A stretch of DNA of 64,000 nt from Pseudomonas schmalbachii (GCF_017589465.1 NZ_JAELYA010000003.1:1-64000); one strand, 5' to 3'; counted from the first letter of the stretch, positions 38,599-47,912 are shown. Translations and numbers: made by a program. Notes: generated by a model not told the origin, from the sequence alone.

Positions 38599-41066
38599 GC
38601 GCCCCCCTCCCCTGCTACCACTGCGCGCTGCCAGTCCCCGCTGGCAGCCGCTACACAGCCCAGGTTCTCGGTGAAAATCGCGAATTCTGCTGTCCCGGCT
38701 GCCTGGCGGTTGCGGAGGCGATCGTCGCTGGCGGACTGGAAGGCTACTACCGCCACCGCAGCGAGGCTTCCGTCAATCCCGACGCATTGCCTGCCCAGCT
38801 CAGCGATGAACTGGCATTGTTCGATCGCCCAGAGGTACAGCAGCCTTTCGTCCAGCATGAAGGGGAACTGGCCGAAGCCACCCTGCTTATGGAAGGTATC
38901 AGCTGCGCTGCCTGTGGCTGGTTGATCGAAAAGCATCTGCGCCAGTTACCCGCCGTCGCCGAAGCAGGACTCAACCTGTCGAACCATCGACTGCACATAC
39001 GCTGGGCGGACAGCCAATTACCGCTGAGCGCCCTGCTCGCCGAACTGCGCAAGATCGGCTATGCGGCGCACCCCTACCAACCTGACCAGGCCAGCGAACT
39101 CCTCGCCGAGGAGAATCGCCGCTCGTTACGCCAGATAGGCGTGGCCGGCCTGCTGTGGTTCCAGGCGATGATGGCCACGATGGCCACCTGGCCGGAATTC
39201 AATATCGACCTGAGCCCCGAGCTGCATGCCATCCTGCGCTGGGTGGCCATGTTCCTCACCACGCCCATCGTCTTCTACTCGTGCCAACCGTTCTTCCGTG
39301 GCGCGGTCCGTGATATCCGCACCCGCCACCTGACCATGGACGTATCGGTTTCCCTGGCGATAGGCGGGGCCTATCTGGCCGGGATATGGACCGCAGTCAC
39401 CGGAAAGGGCGACCTGTATTTCGATGCCGTAGGAATGTTCGCCCTGTTCCTTCTTGCCGGCCGCTATCTGGAGCGACGCGCGCGGGAGCGCACCGCTGCG
39501 GCCACTGCGCAACTGGTCAATCTGCTGCCGGCGTCCTGCCTGCGCCTCGACGAAAACGGCCAGAGCACGCGCATTCTGCTCACCGAGCTGCGTCTGGGTG
39601 ATCGGGTCCTGATCCAGCCGGGAGCCGTGTTGCCGGCCGACGGATCGATCATCGAAGGGCAGTCCAGCGTCGACGAGTCCCTGCTCACCGGCGAATACCT
39701 GCCACAACCCCGCCAGCCCGGTGACAGCGTCACGGGCGGCACACTGAATGTGGATGGCCCGCTGATCGTAGAAGTCCGCGCCCTCGGCAAGGACAGCCGA
39801 TTGTCGACCATCGTCCGCCTGCTCGAACGGGCGCAGTCCGACAAGCCACGCCTGGCCGAAGTCGCCGACCGTGCCGCGCAATGGTTCCTGCTCACCTTGC
39901 TGCTGCTGGCCGCCGTGATGGGCCTGTACTGGTGGCAGCACGACTCTTCCCGCGCCTTCTGGGTGGTCCTGGCCATGCTCGTCGCCACCTGCCCCTGCGC
40001 CCTGTCGCTGGCTACGCCGACCGCCCTGACCGCCGCCACGGGAGCCCTGCACAAGCTCGGCCTGTTGCTGACCCGCGGCCATGTGCTGGAAGGCTTCAAG
40101 CACATCGACACGGTGATATTCGACAAGACCGGCACCCTGACCGAGGGTCGCCTCACCCTGCGCGCCATACGCCCGCTGAGCGCACTCGACGGCGACCAGT
40201 GCCTCGCTCTGGCAGCAGCCCTGGAGAACCGCTCGGAGCATCCCATTGCCCGGGCTTTCGGCCGCGCACCGAAAGCGGCCGAACAGGTGGAAACCCACCC
40301 CGGGCTCGGCCTGGAGGGGCTGGTCGAAGGACAGCGCCTGCGCATTGGCCAACCCGCCTTCGTCAGCGCCCTGAGCGGCATGGACGTCCCCGCGCTTCCC
40401 GACGAGCCTGGGCAGTGGCTTTTGCTGGGCAACGTAGCCGGCCCGCTCGCCTGGATCGTGCTCGATGATCGCATCCGCGACGATGCGCCTGCCCTGCTGG
40501 AGGCCTGCCGCGCCCGTGGCTGGAAGACTCTGCTGCTGTCCGGCGACAACTCGCCCATGGTTACCAGCGTCGCCAGGGAACTGCGCATCGACGAGGCCCG
40601 TGGAGGGCTGCGGCCGGATGACAAGCTGGCAATACTGCGCGAGTTGCAACAGCAGGGGCACCGCGTGCTCATGCTGGGTGACGGAGTGAACGACGTGCCG
40701 GTGCTGGCCGCCGCCGACATCAGCGTAGCCATGGGTTCGGCCACCGACCTGGCGAAAACCAATGCCGATGCCGTGCTGTTGTCGAACCGGCTGGATAGCC
40801 TGGTCCACGCGTTCGCCCTGGCCAGACGCACCCGCCGCGTCATTATCGAGAACCTGGTCTGGGCAGGGTTGTACAATGGTGTGATGCTTCCCTTCGCCGC
40901 CCTGGGCTGGCTGACGCCCGTATGGGCAGCGCTCGGGATGTCGATCAGCTCGCTGACAGTGGTGCTCAATGCGCTGCGCCTGACACGGGTTCCGCAAGAC
41001 CAGCCGCAGCCCCGTCAGCAGCACATGACCGAAATACTGCCGGCCAGCGCTGCCAGCCCCCGCTGA
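38595..41066 (+). CDS. ccoI: Copper-exporting P1B-type ATPase for oxidase assembly
   Basis: An 823-residue P-type ATPase. It starts with a Cys-rich segment (CYHCALPVPAG...REFCCPGC, residues 6-38), then an HMA domain with SCAACGW near residue 103. The membrane metal site is CPCALSLATP near residue 465, the phosphorylation motif DKTGTLTEG near 512, and the hinge GDGVNDVPVLAAADISVAMG near 700. CcoI/FixI/CtpA proteins move Cu(I) to the periplasm for the CuB site of cbb3. It overlaps ccoH and is followed by ccoS after 33 bases. Confidence 0.94.
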   Translation: MSAPLPCYHCALPVPAGSRYTAQVLGENREFCCPGCLAVAEAIVAGGLEGYYRHRSEASVNPDALPAQLSDELALFDRPEVQQPFVQHEGELAEATLLMEGISCAACGWLIEKHLRQLPAVAEAGLNLSNHRLHIRWADSQLPLSALLAELRKIGYAAHPYQPDQASELLAEENRRSLRQIGVAGLLWFQAMMATMATWPEFNIDLSPELHAILRWVAMFLTTPIVFYSCQPFFRGAVRDIRTRHLTMDVSVSLAIGGAYLAGIWTAVTGKGDLYFDAVGMFALFLLAGRYLERRARERTAAATAQLVNLLPASCLRLDENGQSTRILLTELRLGDRVLIQPGAVLPADGSIIEGQSSVDESLLTGEYLPQPRQPGDSVTGGTLNVDGPLIVEVRALGKDSRLSTIVRLLERAQSDKPRLAEVADRAAQWFLLTLLLLAAVMGLYWWQHDSSRAFWVVLAMLVATCPCALSLATPTALTAATGALHKLGLLLTRGHVLEGFKHIDTVIFDKTGTLTEGRLTLRAIRPLSALDGDQCLALAAALENRSEHPIARAFGRAPKAAEQVETHPGLGLEGLVEGQRLRIGQPAFVSALSGMDVPALPDEPGQWLLLGNVAGPLAWIVLDDRIRDDAPALLEACRARGWKTLLLSGDNSPMVTSVARELRIDEARGGLRPDDKLAILRELQQQGHRVLMLGDGVNDVPVLAAADISVAMGSATDLAKTNADAVLLSNRLDSLVHAFALARRTRRVIIENLVWAGLYNGVMLPFAALGWLTPVWAALGMSISSLTVVLNALRLTRVPQDQPQPRQQHMTEILPASAASPR

Positions 41067-41099
41067 GCACTCGCGGAGCGAAATCCCGACGGAGTCGAT

Positions 41100-41321
41100 A
41101 TGCCTGCGCTCTACGTAATGATTCCAATCGCCGTCCTGATCGTTGGCGTCGCCATCTGGATCCTCTTCTGGGCGGTCAACAGCGGCCAGTACGATGACAT
41201 GGACAGCCCCGCACACAGCATCCTGTTCGATGACGAAGACCCCAAGCACCAGGCCGGCATAGACGAAGCCGAAGGTGACGCCCAGGACGCGGACAGCGAC
41301 GCAGGCAGGCGGGATGGCTGA
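41100..41321 (+). CDS. ccoS: Cbb3 oxidase assembly protein CcoS
   Basis: A 73-residue protein with one N-terminal helix (LYVMIPIAVLIVGVAIWILFWAV) and the CcoS/FixS signature SGQYDDMDSPAHSILFDDE near residue 28. The tail is acidic. FixS/CcoS is needed for insertion of the haem b and copper centres in cbb3. It overlaps the next gene by eight bases. Confidence 0.93.
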   Translation: MPALYVMIPIAVLIVGVAIWILFWAVNSGQYDDMDSPAHSILFDDEDPKHQAGIDEAEGDAQDADSDAGRRDG

Positions 41322-42039
41322 ACTCGCTCCACTGCTGGTGTCGGCGGTCATCCTCGGCCTGCTTGGCGGCGGGCACTGCCTGGGCATGTGCGGGGGCCTG
41401 ATGGGCGCGCTGACCATGGCCATCCCCGCCGAACAGCGTGGCAAAAGACTGCGCCTGCTGCTGGCCTACAACCTCGGACGCATTCTCAGCTACACCTGCG
41501 CCGGCCTGCTGCTAGGCCTTGCCGGATGGGCGATAGCCAGCACACCGTTCGCCTGGGCGCTGCGCGTTGTCGCCGGGTTGCTGCTGATCGCCATGGGCCT
41601 CTATCTGGCGGGATGGTGGCATGGACTCACCCGCATCGAAGCACTCGGCCGCGGGCTGTGGCGCCACATCCAGCCAGTCGCCACCCGCCTGCTGCCCGTC
41701 ACCAGCATGCCGCGTGCGCTGCTGCTGGGCGGCCTGTGGGGCTGGCTGCCTTGCGGCCTGGTCTACAGCACCCTGCTCTGGGCCACCAGCCAGGGATCGG
41801 CGCTCGACAGCGCAATGCTGATGTTCGCCTTCGGGCTCGGAACCTGGCCAGTCCTGCTGGCCACCGGCCTCGCGGCCGAACGCATTACCGCACTGCTGCG
41901 TCGCCGTGGCGTACGCGTGGCCGGCGGACTCCTGGTCATCCTCTTCGGTCTCTGGACACTTCCCGGCCCGCACCAGGCATGGATTATGGGCCACGACATG
42001 CACGCGTCGGCCCCGAGCCCGCATGGCAAGGCTGCTTGA
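41314..42039 (+). CDS. TauE/SafE-like (UreH/DsbD_2-type) membrane protein
   Basis: A 241-residue polytopic protein with about six helices. The N-terminal motif LLGGGHCLGMCGGLMGA with two Cys near residues 18 and 22, and GLWGWLPCGLVYS near 142, mark the family often called sulfite exporter TauE/SafE or UreH-like. Members linked to cco genes are suspected to handle copper, since His/Cys-Met motifs suit Cu(I); this is inference. The ATG at 41314 lies within ccoS and is preferred to an earlier in-frame start at 41275. Its TGA stop lies within the ANR box of hemN. Confidence 0.85.
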   Translation: MAELAPLLVSAVILGLLGGGHCLGMCGGLMGALTMAIPAEQRGKRLRLLLAYNLGRILSYTCAGLLLGLAGWAIASTPFAWALRVVAGLLLIAMGLYLAGWWHGLTRIEALGRGLWRHIQPVATRLLPVTSMPRALLLGGLWGWLPCGLVYSTLLWATSQGSALDSAMLMFAFGLGTWPVLLATGLAAERITALLRRRGVRVAGGLLVILFGLWTLPGPHQAWIMGHDMHASAPSPHGKAA

Positions 42040-42049
42040 TACAAATCAA
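42036..42049. promoter_or_regulatory. ANR box of hemN (perfect consensus)
   Basis: TTGAT-ACAA-ATCAA: an exact match to the FNR/ANR consensus TTGAT-N4-ATCAA, 62 bases before the hemN start and overlapping the stop codon of the preceding gene. It predicts ANR (and perhaps DNR) activation of hemN at low oxygen. Confidence 0.92.
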
Positions 42050-42111
42050 CAGACATATTGCCGCCCCTCCCTAGACTGCCCGAACCACTCGCCAACCCGG
42101 GGACAATGGGC

Positions 42112-43494
42112 ATGCTCGACAACATACGCTGGGACGCAGATCTTATCCGCCGCTATGATCTGGCCGGCCCGCGCTATACCTCCTACCCGACCGCCGTGCA
42201 GTTCCACGAAGGAGTCGGACCCTTCGACATGCTGCACGCCCTGCGCGACAGCCGCCGGGCCACGCGGCCCCTGTCGCTGTATGTGCATATCCCCTTCTGC
42301 GCCAACATCTGCTACTACTGCGCCTGCAACAAGGTCATCACCAAGGATCGCGGACGCAGCGCTCCCTACCTCACCCGCCTTTTCCGCGAGATCGAAATAG
42401 TCAGCAAGCATCTGGGGGACGAGCAGCAGGTCGAGCAGCTTCACTTCGGCGGCGGGACCCCAACCTTCCTCAGCTCCGACCAGTTCCGCGGACTGATGAA
42501 GCACCTTCGCCAGCATCTCAACCTCCTGGACGACGACTCCGGCGACTATGGCATCGAGATCGACCCACGCGAGGCGGACTGGTCGACCATGGGCATGCTC
42601 CGCGAGCTCGGTTTCAACCGTGTCAGCCTGGGGGTGCAGGACTTCAATCTGGAAGTGCAGCAGGCGGTCAACCGGCTGCAGAGTTACGACGAAACCCGCG
42701 CCATCATCGACGCGTCGCGGACGCTTCAGTACCGCTCGATCAACGTCGACCTGATCTATGGCCTGCCCCGGCAGACTCCCGACAGCTTCGCCCACACCGT
42801 GGAGCAGGTGATCGCGCTCCAGCCGAATCGCCTGTCGGTATTCAATTACGCCCATCTTCCGGAGCGTTTCATGCCGCAACGGCGGATCAACGCCGCGGAA
42901 CTGCCCAGCCCAGGGCAAAAGCTGGAAATGCTGCAACGGACAACCGAGCAATTGAGCGCAGCCGGCTATCGCTACATTGGCATGGATCATTTCGCCCTAC
43001 CAGACGACGAGCTGGCCATCGCCCAGGAAGATGGCTCCCTGCAACGCAACTTCCAGGGTTACACCACCCACGGACATTGCGACCTGGTAGGGCTCGGAGT
43101 GTCGGCGATCAGCCAGATCGGCGATCTGTACTGCCAGAACAGCAGCGACATCACCGACTATCAGAACAGTCTCGACAACAACCAGTTGGCCACTCGTCGC
43201 GGCCTGCACTGCAACGGGGATGACCGGATCCGACGTGCGGTCATCCAGCAACTGATCTGCCACTTCCAGTTGGCCTTCGTGGAAATCGAAGACCTGTTCG
43301 CCATCGACTTCCGCAGCTATTTCGCGGAAATCTGGCCGGAACTGGAGCGCTTCGCCAGCGATGGACTGATCGTCCTCGGCGATAGCGGCATAGACGTCAC
43401 TCCGGCGGGACGCCTGCTGGTGCGCTCCATCTGCATGCTGTTCGATCACTATCTGCCCATGCAGAACATCCAGCGCTTTTCACGTGTCATCTGA
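42112..43494 (+). CDS. hemN: Oxygen-independent coproporphyrinogen III oxidase
   Basis: A 460-residue radical SAM enzyme. The cluster motif is Cys63-X3-Cys67-X2-Cys70 (PFCANICYYCACNKV), followed by the GGGTPTFLSS motif near residue 125 and a C-terminal HemN domain. It decarboxylates coproporphyrinogen III without oxygen, keeping haem synthesis going when cbb3 oxidases are most needed. The ATG at 42112 is chosen (GGGG nine bases before; MLDNIRWDADLIRRYDLAGP); an ATG six bases upstream is possible. Regulated by the ANR box at 42036. Confidence 0.95.
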   Translation: MLDNIRWDADLIRRYDLAGPRYTSYPTAVQFHEGVGPFDMLHALRDSRRATRPLSLYVHIPFCANICYYCACNKVITKDRGRSAPYLTRLFREIEIVSKHLGDEQQVEQLHFGGGTPTFLSSDQFRGLMKHLRQHLNLLDDDSGDYGIEIDPREADWSTMGMLRELGFNRVSLGVQDFNLEVQQAVNRLQSYDETRAIIDASRTLQYRSINVDLIYGLPRQTPDSFAHTVEQVIALQPNRLSVFNYAHLPERFMPQRRINAAELPSPGQKLEMLQRTTEQLSAAGYRYIGMDHFALPDDELAIAQEDGSLQRNFQGYTTHGHCDLVGLGVSAISQIGDLYCQNSSDITDYQNSLDNNQLATRRGLHCNGDDRIRRAVIQQLICHFQLAFVEIEDLFAIDFRSYFAEIWPELERFASDGLIVLGDSGIDVTPAGRLLVRSICMLFDHYLPMQNIQRFSRVI

Positions 43495-43581
43495 GGCCTT
43501 CAATCCCCTTGTGCCGGATCGCTCCCGCAGTCCGGCCCCTTCCCTCCTCCACGCTGTTCCCATAGTTGCCTTGTCAGGTTC

Positions 43582-43708
43582 GAGATAGCGATCTCAAAAT
43601 AAGGGTTATCCGAAAAAGACGTCAGATTTTTCCTAGAGTTGGTTTTTCGACGCAGTTCGAAATATCAATGACTGGAATCACTGGCCATAGCTACGTTACC
43701 CTTATTTT
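43582..43708. promoter_or_regulatory. AT-rich leader of anr with long-range inverted repeat
   Basis: The 247-base gap before anr is AT-rich for this genome. AAAATAAGGGT (43596-43606) and its exact reverse complement ACCCTTATTTT (43698-43708) are 91 bases apart. A small dyad GAGAT-AGCG-ATCTC is at 43582-43595. No ANR box is seen. Whether this is a leader structure or chance is unknown. Confidence 0.4.
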
Positions 43709-43741
43709 TCATGTGCCTTCCCACCCAAGGACTTTCTTCTT

Positions 43742-44476
43742 ATGGCCGAAACCATCAAGTTGCGTGCGCTGCCGCAAGCGCATTGCAAGGACTGCAGCCT
43801 GGCTCCGCTCTGCCTGCCGATTTCCATCAGCACAGACGACCTGGATGCCCTGGATGACATCGTCAAGCGCGGCAGGCCATTGAAGAAAGGCGAGTTCCTG
43901 TTCCGTCAGGGCGATGCTTTCGGTTCGGTGTTCGCGGTTCGTTCCGGCGCGCTGAAAACCTTCAGCATCACCGACAACGGCGAAGAACAGATCACCGGGT
44001 TCCACCTGCCCAGCGAACTTGTAGGACTCTCCGGGATGGACACCGACAGCTATCCGGTATCGGCCCAGGCGCTGGAAACCACCTCGGTGTGCGAAATTCC
44101 CTTCGAACGACTGGATTCGCTCTCCGAGAAGCTGCCCCAGCTGCGCCGCCAGCTCCTGCGCGTCATGAGCCGGGAAATCCGCGATGACCAGCAGATGATG
44201 CTGCTGCTTTCCAAGAAGACCGCCGATGAGCGCATCGCCACTTTCCTGGTCAACCTCTCCGCCCGTTTCCGCGCTCGCGGCTTCTCCGCCCATCAGTTCC
44301 GCCTGGCCATGTCGCGTAACGAGATCGGCAACTACCTGGGGCTTGCGGTGGAAACCGTTTCCCGCGTTTTCACCCGCTTCCAGCAGAACGGCATGATCAA
44401 CGCGGATGGAAAGGAAGTACGCATCCTGGACTCCATCGAGCTTTGCGCCCTGGCAGGCGGTGAACTGGAAAACTGA
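43742..44476 (+). CDS. anr: Anaerobic transcriptional regulator ANR (FNR family)
   Basis: A 244-residue CRP/FNR regulator. The four oxygen-sensing cluster ligands are present: Cys15, Cys18 and Cys24 in [13 protein letters not shown], and Cys116 in TSVCEIPF. The cNMP-like beta roll covers about 35-150, the dimer helix follows, and the HTH ([19 protein letters not shown]) near residue 195 has the E-SR residues that read TTGAT. Without oxygen, ANR holds a [4Fe-4S] cluster, dimerises and activates genes such as the ccoN and hemN units beside it. It begins [14 protein letters not shown], as in P. aeruginosa. Confidence 0.96.
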   Translation: MAETIKLRALPQAHCKDCSLAPLCLPISISTDDLDALDDIVKRGRPLKKGEFLFRQGDAFGSVFAVRSGALKTFSITDNGEEQITGFHLPSELVGLSGMDTDSYPVSAQALETTSVCEIPFERLDSLSEKLPQLRRQLLRVMSREIRDDQQMMLLLSKKTADERIATFLVNLSARFRARGFSAHQFRLAMSRNEIGNYLGLAVETVSRVFTRFQQNGMINADGKEVRILDSIELCALAGGELEN

Positions 44477-44509
44477 TATCGGGCAGGCAATCCATTCCCG
44501 GTCATCGAA

Positions 44510-44545
44510 AACGGGCTCGCCAACAGGCGGGCCCGTTATACTTTT
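44510..44545 (+). terminator. Intrinsic terminator of anr
   Basis: A 12-bp stem (AACGGGCTCGCC / GGCGGGCCCGTT, one G-U pair) with an AACA loop and ATACTTTT after it, 34 bases past the anr stop. Confidence 0.85.
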
Positions 44546-44583
44546 GCGTCTTGAAACTCTGCCCTGACCAGGTGCCTCCCAGC

Positions 44584-45132
44584 ATGATCCTCAACCAACT
44601 CGACCTGAAATCCCTGATCCGCGCCGTTCCCGACTTCCCCAAGCCGGGCGTGATATTTCGCGATATCACACCGCTGTTCCAGTCGCCGCGCGCGCTGCGC
44701 TACGTCGCTGACAGCTTCATCCAGCGCTATGTCGAGACCGAGTTCACCCATATCGGGGCGATGGATGCGCGCGGCTTCCTGATCGGTTCGATCATCGCCT
44801 ACGAACTGAACAAGCCGCTGGTGCTGTTCCGCAAGCGCGGCAAGCTGCCGGCGGACGTACTGGCGCAGCCTTATGCCACCGAATACGGCGAAGCCCTGCT
44901 GGAGGTCCATGCGGATAGCCTCTGCGAAGGCGACAGCGTGCTGATCTTCGATGACCTGATCGCTACCGGTGGCACCCTGCTGGCAGCCGCGCAACTGGTG
45001 CAACGCCTGGGCGCCACTGTCTTCGAGGCCGCCGCCATCATCGATCTGCCGGAACTCGGCGGCTCCGCCAAGCTGAGCGACGCAGGCATCTCGACCTTCA
45101 GCCTGACCGCCTTCGCGCTCAACGAGCGCTGA
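44584..45132 (+). CDS. apt: Adenine phosphoribosyltransferase
   Basis: A 182-residue enzyme of purine salvage that makes AMP from adenine and PRPP. The PRPP-binding motif [13 protein letters not shown] is near residue 120, and the N-terminal [17 protein letters not shown] signature is present. The frame is open from 44551 but the ATG at 44584 gives the family length and [20 protein letters not shown]. Position after anr matches P. aeruginosa. Confidence 0.95.
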   Translation: MILNQLDLKSLIRAVPDFPKPGVIFRDITPLFQSPRALRYVADSFIQRYVETEFTHIGAMDARGFLIGSIIAYELNKPLVLFRKRGKLPADVLAQPYATEYGEALLEVHADSLCEGDSVLIFDDLIATGGTLLAAAQLVQRLGATVFEAAAIIDLPELGGSAKLSDAGISTFSLTAFALNER

Positions 45133-45144
45133 TCCACACCACAC

Positions 45145-45169
45145 AAGGGTGTTCACCCGGAACACCCTT
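45145..45169. terminator. Bidirectional hairpin between apt and the EamA gene
   Basis: AAGGGTGTTC-ACCCG-GAACACCCTT, a perfect 10-bp stem between two convergent genes. T-runs are weak on both sides. Confidence 0.65.
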
Positions 45170-45183
45170 CCCCTGACGGGAAC

Positions 45184-46065
45184 TCACTTTCTGCGCTGCA
45201 GCCAGGCAGCGGCAATGCCGCTCAGGCAGATCACCAGGATGCCGATCAGCGTCGAATGCTCCGGCATATGGCCGAACACCAAGAAGCCCAGCAGCCCGGC
45301 GAAAATGATCTGGCAATAGCTGAAAGGCGCCAGCAAGGCCGGCGCGGAGTGGCGGAATGCCTGGGTCAGGAGCAGGTGCGCGCACATCCCGCAGGTGCCC
45401 AGGGCCAGCATCAGCAAGGCGTGCATGGGCGTCGGCCACTCCCAGAAGAACGGCACCAGGACGCTTACCAGCACGGTGTTGAGCAGGCCGGCGAAGAAGT
45501 TGCTGGTGGTCGCACTGTCGAACTCGCTGACCTTGCGCGTCAGCAACTGGTAGAAGCAGAAGCACAGCGCCGAGCCGAACGGCAGCAGAATCGCCGGCGT
45601 GAACAGTTCCCCGCCGGGATGCACGATGATCAGCACCCCGACGAACCCCAGCGAAACCGCCAGCCATTGCCCCAGGCTGACTCGCTCGCCGAGCAGCGGA
45701 ACGGACAGCGCCGTCACCAGCAGGGGCGTGAGGAAGTTGACTGCCGTTGCCTCCGCCAGCGGGATGTACTGCAGCCCCGTGACGAAGAAGAAGCTCGTTC
45801 CCAGCAGGCACAGGGCGCGCACGGTCTGCAGCAGTGGCTTGCGGGTACGCAGCACGCGCAAGCCTGATCGAGGCAGGAAGATCCCGGCCATCAGCAAGGT
45901 GTGCACCACGTAGCGCGCCCAGACTACCAGCAGCACCGGGTAGAAGCCCGACAGGTACTTGGAGAAGGCGTCGTGGCTGGAGAACAGGAAGGTCGCCAGG
46001 ATCAGCAGCAGGATGCCCAGGAATGGGCGGCTGGCTCCGGGCGACTGGGAACTGGAGGTACTCAT
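45184..46065 (-). CDS. DMT-superfamily transporter, EamA family
   Basis: A 293-residue inner-membrane protein with about ten helices in two EamA repeats (about residues 15-145 and 155-290). The repeat starts with LGILLLILATFLFSSHDAFSKY. Such carriers export amino acids or other metabolites, or import small solutes; the substrate is not predictable. The ATG at 46065 begins MSTSSSQSPGASRPFLG. It is a single gene, convergent with apt. Confidence 0.85.
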   Translation of the reverse strand: MSTSSSQSPGASRPFLGILLLILATFLFSSHDAFSKYLSGFYPVLLVVWARYVVHTLLMAGIFLPRSGLRVLRTRKPLLQTVRALCLLGTSFFFVTGLQYIPLAEATAVNFLTPLLVTALSVPLLGERVSLGQWLAVSLGFVGVLIIVHPGGELFTPAILLPFGSALCFCFYQLLTRKVSEFDSATTSNFFAGLLNTVLVSVLVPFFWEWPTPMHALLMLALGTCGMCAHLLLTQAFRHSAPALLAPFSYCQIIFAGLLGFLVFGHMPEHSTLIGILVICLSGIAAAWLQRRK

Positions 46066-46216
46066 TGATCGACACGCAGGAAAGGCCGCTCATCGAGCGG
46101 AAGGCGCACAGGGTACCCAAGAAGCCGCAGCGCGCCCAGCCGCAAGACGGAAATACCGCCGATAATCGCCCTCTCGCGAGGCTGGCAATTTCCAGCCCCG
46201 CGATGCGCTCAAATGC

Positions 46217-47410
46217 TCAGTGCGCCAACAGCCTCTCCGAATCCTCTGCCGCGAGTTCCTCGAGGACCAGTTCGAGTCCCCAGTTGCTGGCGTCCGCGGC
46301 ATCGGCTACCGGAGCCGGCACATGGGCCTTGGCCTGGGGCGACACCGCGCCATCGCGATGCAGCTTCAGCCGCAGGCGCAGGTTGTTGGCCGAGTCGGCG
46401 TTCTTCACCGCCTCGTCTTCGCAGATCACCCCCTCGACGACCAGGTCGAACAACGCCTGGTCGAAGGTCTGCATGCCGAGTGCGCGGGACTTCTCCATGA
46501 TTTCCTTGATCGAGCTGAATTCGCTGCGCTTGATCAGGTCGCTGATGGTGGACGTTCCCAGCAGCACCTCCACCGCGGCGCGGCGCTTGCCGTCGCGGGT
46601 GCGCACCAGGCGCTGGGAGACGAAGGCCTTGAGGTTGTTGCCGAGGTCGTTGAGCAGCTGCGGCCGGCGCTCCTCGGGGAAGAAGTTGATAATCCGGTCC
46701 AGCGCCTGGTTGGCGTTGTTGGCGTGCAGGGTGGAAATCGCCAGGTGGCCGGTATCGGCGAAGGCCAGCGCATGCTCCATCGTCTCGCGGTCGCGGATCT
46801 CGCCGATCAGGATCACGTCCGGCGCCTGGCGCAGGGTGTTCTTCAGCGCGGCGTGGAAGCTGCGCGTATCCACGCCCACCTCGCGCTGGTTGATGATCGA
46901 CTTGCGGTGCCGGTGCACGTACTCGATGGGATCCTCGATGGTGATGATGTGCCCGCCGCTGTTGCGGTTGCGGTGGTCGATCAGCGCCGCCAGCGAGGTC
47001 GACTTGCCGGAGCCGGTGCCGCCGACGAAGAGCACCAGCCCACGCTTCTCCATCACCGTCTTCAGCAATACTTCCGGCAGCTTCAGGTCTTCGAAGCGCG
47101 GGATGTCGAGCTTGATGTTGCGCGCGACGATGGACACCTCGTTGCGCTGCTTGAAGATGTTGATGCGGAAGCGGCCGACGTTGTTCACCGCGATCGCCAG
47201 GTTCATCTCCAGTTCGCGCTCGAACTCCGCGCGCTGCTCGTCGTCCATGATCGAATGGGCGATGCGCGCCACGTCGCCGGTCCGCAGAGGCTCGTTGTTG
47301 AGCGGCTTGAGCACGCCGTTGATCTTGACGCAGGGCGGCGCACCGGTGGAGAGATAGAGATCAGACCCGTCCTGGGTGGCCAGGATTTTCAGCATCGACT
47401 GGATATCCAT
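46217..47410 (-). CDS. PilT/PilU-family pilus retraction-type ATPase
   Basis: A 397-residue hexameric ATPase of the PilT/PilU type. The N-terminal PAS-like domain is followed by Walker A GGTGSGKST near residue 135, the Asp box ITIEDPIEYVH near 160, Walker B LIGEIRDRETMEHA near 205 and the His box STLHANNANQALDR near 230. A 45-residue C-terminal extension follows DSANNLRLRLKLH. It resembles PilU more than PilT but is not beside any pilus gene, so it is an orphan paralogue. It may assist type IV pilus retraction or serve another machine, such as the one at 55157-62731. No symbol is given for this reason. Confidence 0.85.
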   Translation of the reverse strand: MDIQSMLKILATQDGSDLYLSTGAPPCVKINGVLKPLNNEPLRTGDVARIAHSIMDDEQRAEFERELEMNLAIAVNNVGRFRINIFKQRNEVSIVARNIKLDIPRFEDLKLPEVLLKTVMEKRGLVLFVGGTGSGKSTSLAALIDHRNRNSGGHIITIEDPIEYVHRHRKSIINQREVGVDTRSFHAALKNTLRQAPDVILIGEIRDRETMEHALAFADTGHLAISTLHANNANQALDRIINFFPEERRPQLLNDLGNNLKAFVSQRLVRTRDGKRRAAVEVLLGTSTISDLIKRSEFSSIKEIMEKSRALGMQTFDQALFDLVVEGVICEDEAVKNADSANNLRLRLKLHRDGAVSPQAKAHVPAPVADAADASNWGLELVLEELAAEDSERLLAH

Positions 47411-47613
47411 GATCTAAGCATCCATACGCAAGGGAAGGTGCGACGCCGTAGCCCGGAGGCTGGTCCGCTTGTAGGAAGTTTCACTCGAACTCTAGGTAGC
47501 CATCTGACATGGCACAACGCTACTCGGCTGGAAATGCGACATGCATCACCGCCTTCGTGCAGCATTGCGACGGGCTACAATGCGCCCTGCCGCAATCCAC
47601 AGAGGAACCGTTC

Positions 47614-47892
47614 ATGCCTGTCGCCATGGCCCGCCATATCCTGGTCAAGACCCAGGCCGAAGCCGAGCAGATCAAGCAACGCCTGGCCAGGGGCGAGGAT
47701 TTCGCCAGCCTGGCGAAGAAGCACTCCACCTGCCCTTCCGCCAAACGCGGCGGCGATCTCGGCGAGGTGCGCCCGGGGCAGATGGTCAAGTCGATCGACA
47801 CGGTGATCTTCAAGAAACCGGTCGGCGTGGTCCACGGGCCGGTGAAGAGCCAGTTCGGCTACCATCTGGTCGAGGTGTATTTCCGCGACTAA
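47614..47892 (+). CDS. ppiC: Parvulin-type peptidyl-prolyl isomerase C
   Basis: A 92-residue stand-alone parvulin without signal peptide: ARHILVKTQAEAEQIKQRL, then FASLAKKHSTCPSAKRGGDLG and the closing QFGYHLVEVYFRD. Cytoplasmic PpiC speeds cis-trans isomerisation of prolyl bonds. The ATG at 47614 follows AGAGGAA; the frame upstream is not parvulin-like. Confidence 0.93.
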   Translation: MPVAMARHILVKTQAEAEQIKQRLARGEDFASLAKKHSTCPSAKRGGDLGEVRPGQMVKSIDTVIFKKPVGVVHGPVKSQFGYHLVEVYFRD

Positions 47893-47912
47893 CCACGGCC
47901 GGAGAAGTGCCC

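Noticed and set aside
43513-43536. Possible terminator after hemN
   Set aside because: Only a 6-bp stem with a 12-base loop and no T-run; too weak to list.
46066-46216. Possible small gene between the EamA and PilT/PilU-like genes
   Set aside because: Short frames here lack ribosome sites and overlap shadows; I see only the promoter region of the EamA gene.
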